A stretch of DNA of 46,476 nucleotides from Spirochaetaceae bacterium (GTDB lineage Bacteria; Spirochaetota; Spirochaetia; DSM-27196; PWMO01), in NCBI GenBank assembly GCA_007693325.1, contig REDW01000110.1, positions 1 to 46,476 on the forward strand, in the 5' to 3' direction. The notes below the pieces were generated by a model, which made no database searches, was not told the origin of the DNA, and saw only the letters and a list, made by a program, of their open reading frames with translations. Positions 32,576 to 41,797 of this stretch are shown here, in pieces (position 1 is the first letter of the stretch; every line of letters starts with the position of its first letter). Position numbers and translations under genes: made by a program.

Positions 32576-34981
32576 ATGAGAAAGCGAACCAGATACGCAC
32601 TCATTATGGGCGCGGTCCTTACGGCCGTTGCCATCATCTCTATCACGCTACTGATGCCGTGGCTGGTGCGATCTGTGCTCGAGTCGCGCGTGGGGCACTA
32701 CGAGCAGCGCTGGGGTGTTGAAGCCGGCTTCCAGAGGTTGCGCGTGGTCTCGCGACGCACTGTTGTGTTGGAGCAGTTTACGGTTACTGACCGCCACGGT
32801 GAAACAGAGATCTTTGCGGAGCGCGTTGAGATATCGGTACGGCCGCTTGCGCTGCTGCGCGGGTCGGCGCAACTCGATAACCTGAGCGCCAGCGGGATAC
32901 GCGTTGTGCTTGCAGCAGAAGACGGCGGCAGGTTTGACGCATCAGCGTCGGCAATGCAGCTACGCAATCAAACCGTTATCGAGGTTTTCGATCCGCAGCT
33001 TGGAGCCTCGGCTGCTTCATCCGGCACGCAGCGTATCCTGTTGGACGCTCGCCTCGTGCGCGGACAGCTGTCCGCACCGCTGCAGCGCGGACAGCAGCCG
33101 TCGCTGGCCCAACTGACCGCTGATCAACCGCAGCTGGACCTTTCCGAGGCAGAACCGTGGCACCAACTACAGGCGCTGCTGCGCGGGCTCAAAGGGCGTC
33201 TGGTGCCGGCCGCTTCTGCGGCAGGATCCGCGGTGCAGGGGGGCGGCGGCGCGGCACACATCCTGCGGACGCTGTTGGCGCATCTGCCACAAACGGTGGA
33301 AGTTCACGAGGCCGAGGTCACGCTTAACGCCGGAGTTTCGAGCCTGTTTGACCTGCAGTATGAGCACTGTCTGGCAGATCGGATGGTGAGAGTGAAAACC
33401 GCGGGCCGCCTGCATGACGCTGTGAGTCCTTCCGGTTCCTGGAATGTCGACAAGAGCGTGTGGTACAATCACGTAACCGTTGACGGCCGCAGCAGTCTGG
33501 ATGCACTCGATCTGAACGTAGTCACCCGGGCGCTCGGCGGCAGCCGCAGCGCAGGGTTTGAGCAGGGACTCCTCGACCTCACACTCGCGGCACACAGCGC
33601 CAACAACCCTGACAGCGTGGCGTTGAGCGGCCGGATGTTCCTGCGCGATGCGGCGCTGCTGCTGCCTCGCGTTGCCGACGGGCTCATCGAGGTGCCCGAG
33701 ATTTCGTATCGCTTCAGGGCAGCCCTCGATGGAAATGCCGAGGTTGGGCCGCCGCGGATGTATCAACCTCTGCCGCTCGAGGCCGTTACGGTTTCTGCTG
33801 CGCCGCCGCGGCGCGGCGAACTGGTCTTTGATCACGGCGCGCTGCGCCTTGGAACACTGGAGGTTGAGTTCCGTCCGGCGCTACGCGGCTTCGGCAAACC
33901 GGGGCAACTCCCGGAGCGCGTGGAGCTGCAACTCGAGATTGCGCCGAGCGCTATCGCAGAGATCATCGAGACGTTTCCCGCGGTGTTGCTCGGGCCGTTA
34001 GCCGGAGTCCAGGCCGAGGGAACCCTCGCGTGGAAGCTCGACTTTGAGAGTCCCACCGAATCTATCTCGCGCATGCAGTGGAGGTCGGAAATATCGTTGC
34101 AAGACTTCACGCTGCTTGATATTCCCGATGAGATCAACGTGTTCCGGCTGGGGGGGCCGTTTATCCACCGGATCAGCGATCCTGCGGTCGATTATCATCG
34201 GGTAGTGCGTGTGCCGCAGACCCGACCGGCCTCGCTGCGCTGGCTGACCGATAGCGCCGGTCTGTCGCTCGAGCAGGCGTGGCAGGTTCGGCAGCGGGCG
34301 CATTCGGCGCCGCCGGCACCAACGGTCCCTCGATCATCATCCATCCACCGCTTCAGCAGCGATTCTGCCGAACGCCCCGATCGGTCGTATCGTTATGTGC
34401 CCCTGGGTTCCATCTCCCCCTGGCTGGTACGCGCGGTTCTGACCGCGGAAGACGGAGACTTCTTCGATCACCGCGGCGTGAACTGGAACGCCGTCCGACG
34501 CGCGGTGGAGTACAACGTAGAGGTTGGCGAGTATGTCTTTGGTGCCAGCACTATCAGCATGCAATTGGCCAAGAACCTCTTTCTGGGCAACGAGCGCCAG
34601 TTTGCGCGCAAACTGCAGGAGTTCCTGCTGGTGATGCTGATGGAGGAGGCGGCGGCAATCCCCAAGGAGCGCCTGCTCGAGATCTACCTCAACGTAATCG
34701 AGTTTGGCCCCGGAATCTTTGGCGTCTACGATGCCGCCCGGCACTATTTTGGCGTGCAGCCGCGTGACCTCGATGCCGCCGAGGCGGCGTGGCTTGCCAC
34801 CATTGTGCCGGCACCCAAGCTGCACTACCACCACTACCGCAACGGTGAGATATCAGATCACTGGTTTGCCCGTATGCAGCAGTTGCTCTACGGGATGTAC
34901 AAGCGCGAGCGCATGACCAAAGAGCAGTACCGGCACGCGAGTCAATCCAGACCGCAGTTTGCGGTCTCTGCGGATCGCTGA
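32576..34981 (+). CDS. AsmA-like protein fused to GT51 peptidoglycan glycosyltransferase
   Basis: An 801-residue protein. A membrane anchor (about residues 7-32) is followed by about 550 residues of beta-rich sequence resembling AsmA/DUF748 proteins (for example AERVEISVRPLALLRGSAQLDNLSASGIRVVL, a typical pattern). Residues of about 600-800 are a GT51 domain as in MtgA and class A penicillin-binding proteins: catalytic Glu625 in AEDGDFFDHRG, GASTISMQLAKNLFL, RKLQEFLLVMLMEE, and LLEIYLNVIEFG. GT51 polymerises lipid II into glycan chains on the periplasmic face. There is no transpeptidase domain. AsmA-like proteins are linked to lipid transfer to the outer membrane, so the fusion suggests coupling of wall and outer-membrane growth (inference). 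Confidence 0.88.
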   Translation: MRKRTRYALIMGAVLTAVAIISITLLMPWLVRSVLESRVGHYEQRWGVEAGFQRLRVVSRRTVVLEQFTVTDRHGETEIFAERVEISVRPLALLRGSAQLDNLSASGIRVVLAAEDGGRFDASASAMQLRNQTVIEVFDPQLGASAASSGTQRILLDARLVRGQLSAPLQRGQQPSLAQLTADQPQLDLSEAEPWHQLQALLRGLKGRLVPAASAAGSAVQGGGGAAHILRTLLAHLPQTVEVHEAEVTLNAGVSSLFDLQYEHCLADRMVRVKTAGRLHDAVSPSGSWNVDKSVWYNHVTVDGRSSLDALDLNVVTRALGGSRSAGFEQGLLDLTLAAHSANNPDSVALSGRMFLRDAALLLPRVADGLIEVPEISYRFRAALDGNAEVGPPRMYQPLPLEAVTVSAAPPRRGELVFDHGALRLGTLEVEFRPALRGFGKPGQLPERVELQLEIAPSAIAEIIETFPAVLLGPLAGVQAEGTLAWKLDFESPTESISRMQWRSEISLQDFTLLDIPDEINVFRLGGPFIHRISDPAVDYHRVVRVPQTRPASLRWLTDSAGLSLEQAWQVRQRAHSAPPAPTVPRSSSIHRFSSDSAERPDRSYRYVPLGSISPWLVRAVLTAEDGDFFDHRGVNWNAVRRAVEYNVEVGEYVFGASTISMQLAKNLFLGNERQFARKLQEFLLVMLMEEAAAIPKERLLEIYLNVIEFGPGIFGVYDAARHYFGVQPRDLDAAEAAWLATIVPAPKLHYHHYRNGEISDHWFARMQQLLYGMYKRERMTKEQYRHASQSRPQFAVSADR

Positions 34982-34990
34982 GCAGGCGCA

Positions 34991-36016
34991 CTATCGCTTT
35001 GGTTGGTGTTGCCGGTACTCTGCGATGATCTGGCTCAGTATGGAAAGCGCAATCTCGGCCGGAGTGACCGCGGCCATCGACAGCCCTATCGGAGCGTGAA
35101 TCCGCCGCAGCGCGCGGTCATCGATGCCGGCTTCGGCCAGCCGGGCGCAACGCTCGGCGTGGGTAGCGCGGCTTCCCAGCGCGCCGATGTACCACGCACC
35201 GCGTTGCAGCGCCGCAATCAGGCCGGCGTCGTCGATCTTGTCATCGTGGCTGAGCGCGCAGACAGCACAGCGATCATCCAGCGCCAGCTGCTCGAACGCC
35301 CGAGGCGCGTGCGACTGAAACCGCCGCACGGGATCGGCAAAACGGGCGGCGGTCAGAAAGCGGGGCCGCGGATCTACCACGCTTACCGCCATCCCCAGCT
35401 CGCCGGCCAGGCGAGCCAGGTGCTGGGCAATGTGCGACCCCCCGACGATGACCAGCTGCAGCGGCGGCCGGAGGTGGTAGCGGAACTCGCGTCCAGCGCT
35501 GGTCTCGACTATCGCCGAGCGAGCGGCTTCCGACGGCGGCGCTGCGGCAGATGCTCCGCCAATTGCATCAAGCGCGGTCACACGTTGGCTGCCGGCGGCC
35601 TCGCCGTCCAGCGCAAGTGTAAACAGCGCTTGATGACCGCTATCGATCAGCGCTCCGAGCTGCGCGTACTGCTCCAGGTCGAGGGGAAACAGCGCCAGGT
35701 CCACCGATTCGGAACACGGTGCCAGGCGGCTCAACAGCCGCCCTCCGCTCTGATCGTAGCGCAGCAGCCTGACAGGCGCGGCGCCGGGCCGCTCGGCGTG
35801 GTCCTGGTCGTCCAGCAGCGCGGAGGCTTCCTCTATGAGTCCCGGCTCGATACAGCCGCCGCTGACAGATCCGGCAATTCTGCCGTCGGCGGCAACGGCA
35901 AAGAGCGCGCCCGGCAGCCGCACACCCGATCCCTGCATATCAACCAGCAGCGCCGCAGCTACGGTCTCTACCCCGTCGGCCCGCCAGCGTTCGATCTCGT
36001 TGCGTATTTCCAGCAC
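34991..36016 (-). CDS. xdhC: XdhC-family protein
   Basis: A 341-residue protein of the XdhC/CoxI family, accessory to molybdenum hydroxylases such as xanthine dehydrogenase; XdhC binds and inserts sulfurated molybdenum cofactor. The N-terminal part has the VSGGCIEPGL motif (Cys55 or near), the C-terminal part a Rossmann fold (VIVGGSHIAQHLARLA) and the conserved SHDDKIDDAGLIAAL and YIGALGSRATHAERCARL blocks. The start is GTG with GGAG 7 nt upstream and a good promoter (TTGACA-17-TAGTAT). No molybdenum enzyme is in the window, but purine deaminases at 15562-18653 would supply xanthine and hypoxanthine. Confidence 0.93.
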   Translation of the reverse strand: MLEIRNEIERWRADGVETVAAALLVDMQGSGVRLPGALFAVAADGRIAGSVSGGCIEPGLIEEASALLDDQDHAERPGAAPVRLLRYDQSGGRLLSRLAPCSESVDLALFPLDLEQYAQLGALIDSGHQALFTLALDGEAAGSQRVTALDAIGGASAAAPPSEAARSAIVETSAGREFRYHLRPPLQLVIVGGSHIAQHLARLAGELGMAVSVVDPRPRFLTAARFADPVRRFQSHAPRAFEQLALDDRCAVCALSHDDKIDDAGLIAALQRGAWYIGALGSRATHAERCARLAEAGIDDRALRRIHAPIGLSMAAVTPAEIALSILSQIIAEYRQHQPKR

Positions 36017-36032
36017 CCTGATTCTCCATCCT

Positions 36033-36094
36033 ATACTGCTGCCATACTAGACCGCCTTGATTGTGCTGTCAACAAAGCATACTGCTGCTATACT
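36033..36094. promoter_or_regulatory. Overlapping divergent promoters with 16-bp repeats (xdhC/trmO)
   Basis: ATACTGCTGCCATACT (36033-36048) and ATACTGCTGCTATACT (36079-36094) differ at one base and lie 46 bp apart in the same direction. The minus-strand xdhC promoter is TTGACA (36067-36072) and TAGTAT (36044-36049), 17 bp apart. The plus-strand trmO promoter is CTGTCA (36066-36071) and TATACT (36089-36094), also 17 bp. The -35 boxes coincide and each -10 box lies at the edge of one repeat, so a shared regulator could cover both. Confidence 0.6.
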
Positions 36095-36101
36095 CTGTTG
36101 C

Positions 36102-36542
36102 ATGGACGTCCGCCGGCGCTCGGGTGAACCGGGCCTTCATCCGATCTGCTTCGATCAGATCGGTGTTGTTCACTCCCCGTTTGACGCTCTGGAACAGCTG
36201 CCGCGTCAGCCGTGGGAAGCTCCGCATGCCGAGGGTTTCATCGAGCTGTTTGCAGCGTACGAAGACGGTCTGCACCTGATCGAGCGGCGCCCGTGGATTC
36301 TGGTGGTGAGCTTTCTGCATCGTGTGCGCAACAACGGGTTGCACGTGGTGACCCACTCGGGAGGCGAGCCTATCGGTGTTTTCGGTGCGCGCACGCCGTA
36401 CCGGCCAAACCCGATAGCGGTATCGCGCATGCAGCTGTTGGGACGCGAGGGCCGCCGTCTGCGCGTGCGGCAGATGGATCTGCTGGACGGCACACCGGTG
36501 ATCGACATCAAGACCTATATCGATCATCGCGAGCACGAGTAG
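36102..36542 (+). CDS. trmO: tRNA (N6-threonylcarbamoyladenosine) methyltransferase TrmO/TsaA
   Basis: A 146-residue protein of the TsaA/TrmO family, which methylates t6A at position 37 of some tRNAs using S-adenosylmethionine. The conserved blocks are GVVHSPF, AEGFIELFAAYEDGLHLIE, LVVSFLHRV and, decisively, FGARTPYRPNPIAVSRMQLL, then LLDGTPVIDIKTYI. The ATG lies 7 nt after the -10 box, a leaderless arrangement. TsaA-domain proteins are also often found beside molybdenum-cofactor genes; the shared promoter region with xdhC fits that context, so a role outside tRNA modification is possible. Confidence 0.88.
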   Translation: MDVRRRSGEPGLHPICFDQIGVVHSPFDALEQLPRQPWEAPHAEGFIELFAAYEDGLHLIERRPWILVVSFLHRVRNNGLHVVTHSGGEPIGVFGARTPYRPNPIAVSRMQLLGREGRRLRVRQMDLLDGTPVIDIKTYIDHREHE

Positions 36543-36574
36543 CCAACAAGGCCGCCTTGCGTTATTGTAGCGCT

Positions 36575-37441
36575 ATGAAACACAGCCAAGCTTCACACCA
36601 CGGCCTGCAGATCAGGCTTCTGGCGGTTGATCTGGACGATACCCTGCTCAGCGACGATCTGACTATTTCCCGGCGCAACAAGCACGCCTTGATTGCTGCC
36701 GAAGACAGCGGTGTAGCGGTGCTGCTGGCTTCGGGCCGTGTGCGCGAATCGATGCTGCCCTACGCGCGCGAGCTTGGTATGCTGGACCGCGAAGGCTACA
36801 TGATCTCGGGCAACGGGACGCTGCTGACGCGGACCGACAGCGGTGAGGAACTCCTGCGCACGGCACACTCCAGCGCAGACGCGGTGAGATTCTATCGCGA
36901 AATAGACGCAGCGGGCTTTCCGGTAGAGGTCTACGTTGGCGATAGCGCGTGCGTCAGCCGTGACGACCCCTGGGTGGACGAGGATTGCCGCTGCTCGGGA
37001 TTGCAGAAGCGCGTTGTACCAGAATACGAGCAATTCCTGCGCTCGATCGGAGAGATCCCGAAGTTGCTGATCCCCGCTGACCCACAGCGCTTGCCTGCAT
37101 TGCAACAGCGTCTGAGACAACAACTCGGCAGCGAGTTCAACCTGGTGACCTCCAAGCCGTACTTCCTGGAAATCCTGCCGGCAGGTTCGGATAAGGGCAG
37201 CGCGCTGGCTCATCTGGCCGCAATGCTTTCGATAACGCGCCAACAGGTTATGGCTATCGGAGACAGCATGAACGATGCCGGCATGATCGACTACGCCGGC
37301 GTTGGAGTGGCCGTCAGCAACGCGTTACCTGAGATCGCGGCCATGGCGGACTGGGTTACCCGGGCCACCAATCAACAGGACGGTGTAGCCGAAGCTGTCG
37401 AGCGCTTCATTCTGCAGCGTTCTGCGGTCGCACCGCGGTAA
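36575..37441 (+). CDS. Cof-type HAD-superfamily phosphatase
   Basis: A 288-residue soluble hydrolase of the HAD-IIB (Cof) subgroup. The nucleophile motif is D19-L-D21-DTLL, followed by [20 protein letters not shown] (motif II Ser/Thr region), the large cap domain, Lys of [10 protein letters not shown] and the acidic [12 protein letters not shown] motif near residue 230. Members dephosphorylate sugar phosphates, flavin mononucleotide and similar compounds; the substrate is not evident. The ATG is 6 nt after a possible -10 (TATTGT, 36563-36568), but no -35 is seen, so transcription may continue from trmO (32-nt gap). Its final 35 bp overlap the DAHP synthase gene on the opposite strand. Confidence 0.92.
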   Translation: MKHSQASHHGLQIRLLAVDLDDTLLSDDLTISRRNKHALIAAEDSGVAVLLASGRVRESMLPYARELGMLDREGYMISGNGTLLTRTDSGEELLRTAHSSADAVRFYREIDAAGFPVEVYVGDSACVSRDDPWVDEDCRCSGLQKRVVPEYEQFLRSIGEIPKLLIPADPQRLPALQQRLRQQLGSEFNLVTSKPYFLEILPAGSDKGSALAHLAAMLSITRQQVMAIGDSMNDAGMIDYAGVGVAVSNALPEIAAMADWVTRATNQQDGVAEAVERFILQRSAVAPR

Positions 37442-38810
37442 GCGTGTCGGCCAGCAGGAAGGCCAGTTCCAGCACCTGGTCGGCGTTGAGTCGCGGGTCG
37501 CAGTAGCTGCGGTAGCACGCTCCCAGGTCCTGTTGCGACAAGCCGTAGGCGCCGCCGGTACACTCGGTGACGTGCTCGCCGGTCATCTCCAGGTGGACTC
37601 CACCGGCGTAACTGCCTTCTGCGGCGTGTACGGCAAAGAACTGCAGAATCTCACGCATGATGGCGTCAAAGTCGCGCGTCTTCAGTCCGCCGCCAGTGGT
37701 AACGGTGTTGCCGTGCATGGGGTCACAAGCCCACACCACCTTCCTACCCTCGAGCTGAATACGCTGAACCAGCACCGGCAGCTTCTGTTCCAGAACGTCC
37801 GCGCCCATGCGCGTGATCAGGGTAAGCCGTCCGGGTTCGTTGTGCGGGTTGAGTACTTCAACCAGCCGGATCAGTTCATCCGCGGTGATGCGTGGGCCAA
37901 TCTTGACGCCAACGGGATTGGCGATGCCGCGGCAGAACTCGACATGGGCATCGTCCAGTCCGCGCGTGCGTTCTCCAATCCAGATCAGGTGCGCCGAACA
38001 GTCAAACCACTGGTCATCAGGATCATCCAGCCGGTCGTGCGATGCGCGCCGGGTGAGTGCCTGCTCGTAGTTCAGCAGCAGGGCCTCGTGCGAGGTGAAG
38101 AGCTGGGTTTCGCGGATGGCCGGCGTGGACTCGGGGCTGATTCCCATCACCTCCATGAAGCGCAGTGTCTCGGCGATACGGTCCGCCATTGCCTGGTAAC
38201 GCTCGCGCAATGGGTTGGCCGCCACAAAACTCATATTCCAGCGGCCCACCTGGTGCAGGTCGGCGAGCCCTCCCTGGGCGTAGGCGCGCAGCAGGTTGAG
38301 AGTTGCCGCCGAATGGTGGTAGGCGGTAATCATGCGTTCGGGATCCGGCCGGCGCGCCGCGGCCGTGAACTCGCGGCCGTTGATGATATCACCGCGGTAA
38401 CTCGGCAGGCTCTGTCCGCCGTTGTACTCTACCTCTGAGGATCGCGGTTTGGCGTACTGACCGGCCAGCCGTGCCAGCTTGACCACCGGCAGCGAGCCGC
38501 CGAACGTCAGCACAACCGCCATTTGCAGCAGCACCTTGAAGGTGTCACGGATTCCAGATGCCGCAAAGTCAGCGAAACTCTCGGCGCAGTCACCGCCGTG
38601 AAGCAGAAACGCGCGCCCCTCTGCTACACGCGCCAGTTGATCGTGCAGCAGGCGTGCCTCCTGTGCAAAGACCAGCGGCGGATAGCTCAGTAGCGCGTTC
38701 TCAACCTCTGCCAGGCGGGTGCTGTCGCTATAGTGAGGCTGCTGGCGCGCGGGTCTGGTGCGCCAGCTGTCGGGGCGCCACTGCTGTTGTGCGTTCATCG
38801 GCTGCGTCAT
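37407..38810 (-). CDS. aroG: Class II (plant-type) DAHP synthase
   Basis: A 467-residue cytoplasmic enzyme condensing phosphoenolpyruvate and erythrose 4-phosphate, the first step of aromatic amino acid synthesis. Class II marks are [36 protein letters not shown], the metal and substrate block [25 protein letters not shown], and [21 protein letters not shown] and [18 protein letters not shown]. Length is standard for the short bacterial class II group. The start overlaps the rnr stop as ATGA. RNase R next to an aromatic-pathway gene has no known functional logic. Confidence 0.96.
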   Translation of the reverse strand: MTQPMNAQQQWRPDSWRTRPARQQPHYSDSTRLAEVENALLSYPPLVFAQEARLLHDQLARVAEGRAFLLHGGDCAESFADFAASGIRDTFKVLLQMAVVLTFGGSLPVVKLARLAGQYAKPRSSEVEYNGGQSLPSYRGDIINGREFTAAARRPDPERMITAYHHSAATLNLLRAYAQGGLADLHQVGRWNMSFVAANPLRERYQAMADRIAETLRFMEVMGISPESTPAIRETQLFTSHEALLLNYEQALTRRASHDRLDDPDDQWFDCSAHLIWIGERTRGLDDAHVEFCRGIANPVGVKIGPRITADELIRLVEVLNPHNEPGRLTLITRMGADVLEQKLPVLVQRIQLEGRKVVWACDPMHGNTVTTGGGLKTRDFDAIMREILQFFAVHAAEGSYAGGVHLEMTGEHVTECTGGAYGLSQQDLGACYRSYCDPRLNADQVLELAFLLADTLTAVRPQNAAE

Positions 38811-40801
38811 TCTGCAATGCTGAGGTCAGCTTTGCGCTCTTCGGGCGAGACGCCCTTGATCCTGACACGCAGCCGGTCTCCGAGGCGGTACGTCCTGCCG
38901 TTCTTCTGGCCTATCAGCTGATAGTTGTCCCTGTCAAAGTCGTAATGGTCATCCTTGATCTCCGAGACGTGCACCAGGCCTTCGATCAGGTAGTGCGTCA
39001 GCTCAACAAAAAGGCCAAACGACGTCACTCCGGCGATGACACCGTCGTAGGTTTCGCCGATCTTGCCGGCAAGAAACTGCATCGATTTCAACCGCGTGTA
39101 CTCGCGTTCGGCCTCGGTGGCGCGGATTTCGCGGGCCGTGCTGTGTTCGCAGATCTGCTGCAATGATGCCTCGAGCTTCTGCGTTGCCCGCGGCCGCGAA
39201 CCGCCGGCGTATCGCTTGAGCAGGCGGTGGATTGCCAGGTCGGCGTAGCGGCGGATCGGCGAGGTGAAGTGCGTATACGCGTCAAAAGCCAGACCAAAGT
39301 GGCCGATGTTTTCGGTGCTGTAGACCGCTTTGGTCATGGAGCGCAGCGCCACCTTTTCCACAAAATCCTTGAAGTCGAGGTTTTCGATGATGCCGAGGAT
39401 CTTGCGGTAGTCTTCGGGCTCCAGCTCTCCCTGCACTCGGTAGTGGATACCCAGCCCTTCCAGCAGTTCCAGAAACGAGCGTACGTCGTCTTCCTTTGGC
39501 TTCTCGTGAACCCGGTAGATAAACGGCCAGGTAACCGGCTGTGGCCGCTTGTCACCGCGGCGCTGCTTTTTTTGCGCGGCGGCGTTCTGTGCTACGATAT
39601 GGCGCGCCACGGTGCGGTTGGCCGCCAGCATAAACTCTTCTATCAGGCGGTGCGCATCGAGCCGTTCGCTCGGGCGAACCTCGTATGGAATACCGTTCTT
39701 GTCCAGCGAAATCACCGGTTCGGGGACGTCAAAGTCAACGCTGCCGGTCTCTTCGCGGCGGCGGCGCAGCAGCAGGCTCAGCATCATCATCAAATGAACG
39801 TTCTGTGCGTAGCGATGCTTCCTGCCGTTGATGATGGCTTCGACGTCTTCGTATGCAAAGCGGTGCTTGCTGCGGATCAGCGATTCCACGATGCGGTAGT
39901 CTTTGATGTCGCCGCGCGAATCGATGTTCATGATAACGCTGTAGGCCGGCCGGTCTTCGTTGGGCTTGAGGCTGCAGAGGTCGTTTGACAACCGTTCGGG
40001 CAGCATGGGGATTACCTGCTGTACAAAGTAGACCGAAGTGCCGCGATCGCGCGCTTCCAGGTCCAGCGGGCTGTCCGCTTCGACGTACGCGCTGACATCG
40101 GCGATATGAACGCCAAGCTCAAACGTGCCGTTATCCAGCTGCCGCAGCGACACCGCGTCATCAAAGTCTTTGGCTGTTTCGGGGTCGATTGTGAAGCACA
40201 ATTGGTCGCGCAGGTCATCGCGCCGGCGCGTCTCTTTCTGCAGCGCAATCGGCTTAAGCGTACGCACAAACTCTTCGATTTTGGCGGGGAACGCTGACTT
40301 CAATCCCTTGGACCTGGCAATCAGCGTGAGATCCATACCTTTGTCCGAGGGGTGACCGAGTACTTCCAGGATTTCTCCCTGGGGGCTTTCGCCGGCCTTG
40401 GCGTCAGGCTTGCGCCGAATCAACACCAGTTGGCCGGCGCGCGGCGCTTTACCACCGCCGCTCGGTTGCAGTTTGTTGTCGGGTATCAGAATCGGGCGTT
40501 TCAGCTCGTCATCCTCGGGAATGACGGTGGCTTTTCCGTTGCTGCGCTGAAAAACCCCAACCAGGTCACGCGTGTCGCGCTTGGATACCTCAACGATCCT
40601 GCCGACCGGGTTCTTGTTCTTGTCCCTGGCTTCGCGAACGATCTCGGCGATCACCGTGTCGCCGTCCATCGCTGAGCCCAGGTTGTCCAGCGGGATAAAC
40701 AGATCCTTGCCATCGGGAACCAGCACGAAACCGAATCCGCGCGCGTTTAGCTTGAGTACGCCCGAGACGCCGGCGCGCTTTGCGCTTGTTTTCTTTTTCA
40801 T
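38807..40801 (-). CDS. rnr: Ribonuclease R
   Basis: A 664-residue 3'-to-5' exoribonuclease (RNB family) that degrades structured RNA. An N-terminal cold-shock-type domain (about residues 12-150) includes [17 protein letters not shown]. The RNB catalytic block is [16 protein letters not shown] with Asp206, Asp212, Asp214 and Asp215 in the active site. [18 protein letters not shown] follows near residue 520, and an S1 domain (about 585-660) ends at DLSIAE. The ATG at 40801 has AAGGA upstream. The first 212 bp overlap the end of the yihY frame in another reading frame, and the ribosome site lies inside yihY. The C-terminus lacks the Lys-rich tail of enterobacterial RNase R. Confidence 0.96.
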   Translation of the reverse strand: MKKKTSAKRAGVSGVLKLNARGFGFVLVPDGKDLFIPLDNLGSAMDGDTVIAEIVREARDKNKNPVGRIVEVSKRDTRDLVGVFQRSNGKATVIPEDDELKRPILIPDNKLQPSGGGKAPRAGQLVLIRRKPDAKAGESPQGEILEVLGHPSDKGMDLTLIARSKGLKSAFPAKIEEFVRTLKPIALQKETRRRDDLRDQLCFTIDPETAKDFDDAVSLRQLDNGTFELGVHIADVSAYVEADSPLDLEARDRGTSVYFVQQVIPMLPERLSNDLCSLKPNEDRPAYSVIMNIDSRGDIKDYRIVESLIRSKHRFAYEDVEAIINGRKHRYAQNVHLMMMLSLLLRRRREETGSVDFDVPEPVISLDKNGIPYEVRPSERLDAHRLIEEFMLAANRTVARHIVAQNAAAQKKQRRGDKRPQPVTWPFIYRVHEKPKEDDVRSFLELLEGLGIHYRVQGELEPEDYRKILGIIENLDFKDFVEKVALRSMTKAVYSTENIGHFGLAFDAYTHFTSPIRRYADLAIHRLLKRYAGGSRPRATQKLEASLQQICEHSTAREIRATEAEREYTRLKSMQFLAGKIGETYDGVIAGVTSFGLFVELTHYLIEGLVHVSEIKDDHYDFDRDNYQLIGQKNGRTYRLGDRLRVRIKGVSPEERKADLSIAE

Positions 40802-41705
40802 CAGTAGTAGTCCTTCTCGGCTTCATGCGGCCGAGGCGCGTCAGATAGACGAAGGTGAACTCCGCCCCAAAGAAGATGATCTGCGCCAGGAAGTAGAGCC
40901 ACAGCAGCACGATCACAAATGAACCGGCTGCGCCGAAAAGCGATGTAACAAAGCTGCGGCGCAGGTAGAGCCGGATGACGCCGTCACCGGCTTTGAACAG
41001 CAGCGCGGTAAAGAGCGAACCGGGAAGCACGTCGCGCCAGCGTAATCTGTGGGCCGGCAGTACGTGGTAGATCACCATGAAGAACAGCGTGGCTATCAGA
41101 AATGTTGGTCCGTGCGCGGTCAACAGTTCGAGCGACCGCAGAGACCGCAGTGATTCGAGCATCGGGAACATCGCGGTGATACCCTGCTGCACCGCACCGA
41201 TAAACGGACTGAGAAACAGCAGAAGCAGAATCGCAAGCAATATCAGCATGGTGATGCCGATAGTCAGCAGTTTGCCGCTGAGTACACGCAGAAAACGGCG
41301 GTTCTCGGGCACCGCTTCGTAACCAAAGATCTTGTTGAGCGCTTCGCGCAGGCACATCAGTCCGCGTGAGGCTCCGTAGAGCACCGCAAACAGGCCTATT
41401 CCGCCGGCCAGGTAGCCGGTGCCGGTACGCTCGGCGGTTGCCAGCAGGCTGCGGAAAAACACCATGATCTCGGGGCCAACCGCGGTCTCCAGCAGCTCGA
41501 GCAACTCGGCGCTTACCGCCGTATCGCCGAAGAGCCAGGTTGCAACCATCACAATCACAATCGACATCGGTGCCAGCGACAGCGCGGTGTAGTACGCCAG
41601 CGCTGCCGACAGACGCGGAGCGTTGTCGCCAACCCACTCGCGATAGCTTTGCCACAGAACGTCGGCAGTGAGGGTAATCAGCTGCTGGACGCGTTTGAGA
41701 ATCAT
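40590..41705 (-). CDS. YihY/BrkB-family membrane protein with long overlapping tail
   Basis: A 371-residue protein if read to its stop. Residues 1-290 are the YihY domain: six or so membrane helices, with WVGDNAPRLSAALAYYTALSLAPM, GLFAVLYGASRGLMCLREALNKI and AGSFVIVLLWLYFLAQIIFFGAEFT. The family's function is not settled. After KPRR (about residue 303) the frame continues through the first 212 bp of rnr, giving a Lys/Arg-rich tail of about 68 residues with no homologue expected. ATG 41705 lies 9 nt after a perfect TATAAT. Either the overlap is real or a frameshift has removed a stop near 40810. The gene heads the yihY-rnr-aroG run. Confidence 0.85.
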   Translation of the reverse strand: MILKRVQQLITLTADVLWQSYREWVGDNAPRLSAALAYYTALSLAPMSIVIVMVATWLFGDTAVSAELLELLETAVGPEIMVFFRSLLATAERTGTGYLAGGIGLFAVLYGASRGLMCLREALNKIFGYEAVPENRRFLRVLSGKLLTIGITMLILLAILLLLFLSPFIGAVQQGITAMFPMLESLRSLRSLELLTAHGPTFLIATLFFMVIYHVLPAHRLRWRDVLPGSLFTALLFKAGDGVIRLYLRRSFVTSLFGAAGSFVIVLLWLYFLAQIIFFGAEFTFVYLTRLGRMKPRRTTTDEKENKRKARRRLGRTQAKRARIRFRAGSRWQGSVYPAGQPGLSDGRRHGDRRDRSRSQGQEQEPGRQDR

Positions 41706-41714
41706 ACGCGCCCT

Positions 41715-41743
41715 ATTATACGCGTATGGCCGTTCGAGCGCAA
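41715..41743 (-). promoter_or_regulatory. Promoter of yihY-rnr-aroG, near-leaderless
   Basis: On the minus strand TTGCGC (41738-41743) and a perfect TATAAT (41715-41720) are 17 bp apart, with 9 nt to the ATG at 41705. This is the closest consensus promoter in the window. Confidence 0.7.
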
Positions 41744-41797
41744 AGACGGTAGACTGCAGGCGGTCATTAGGGCCGGACTTGAACCCGGGAGTGCGCG

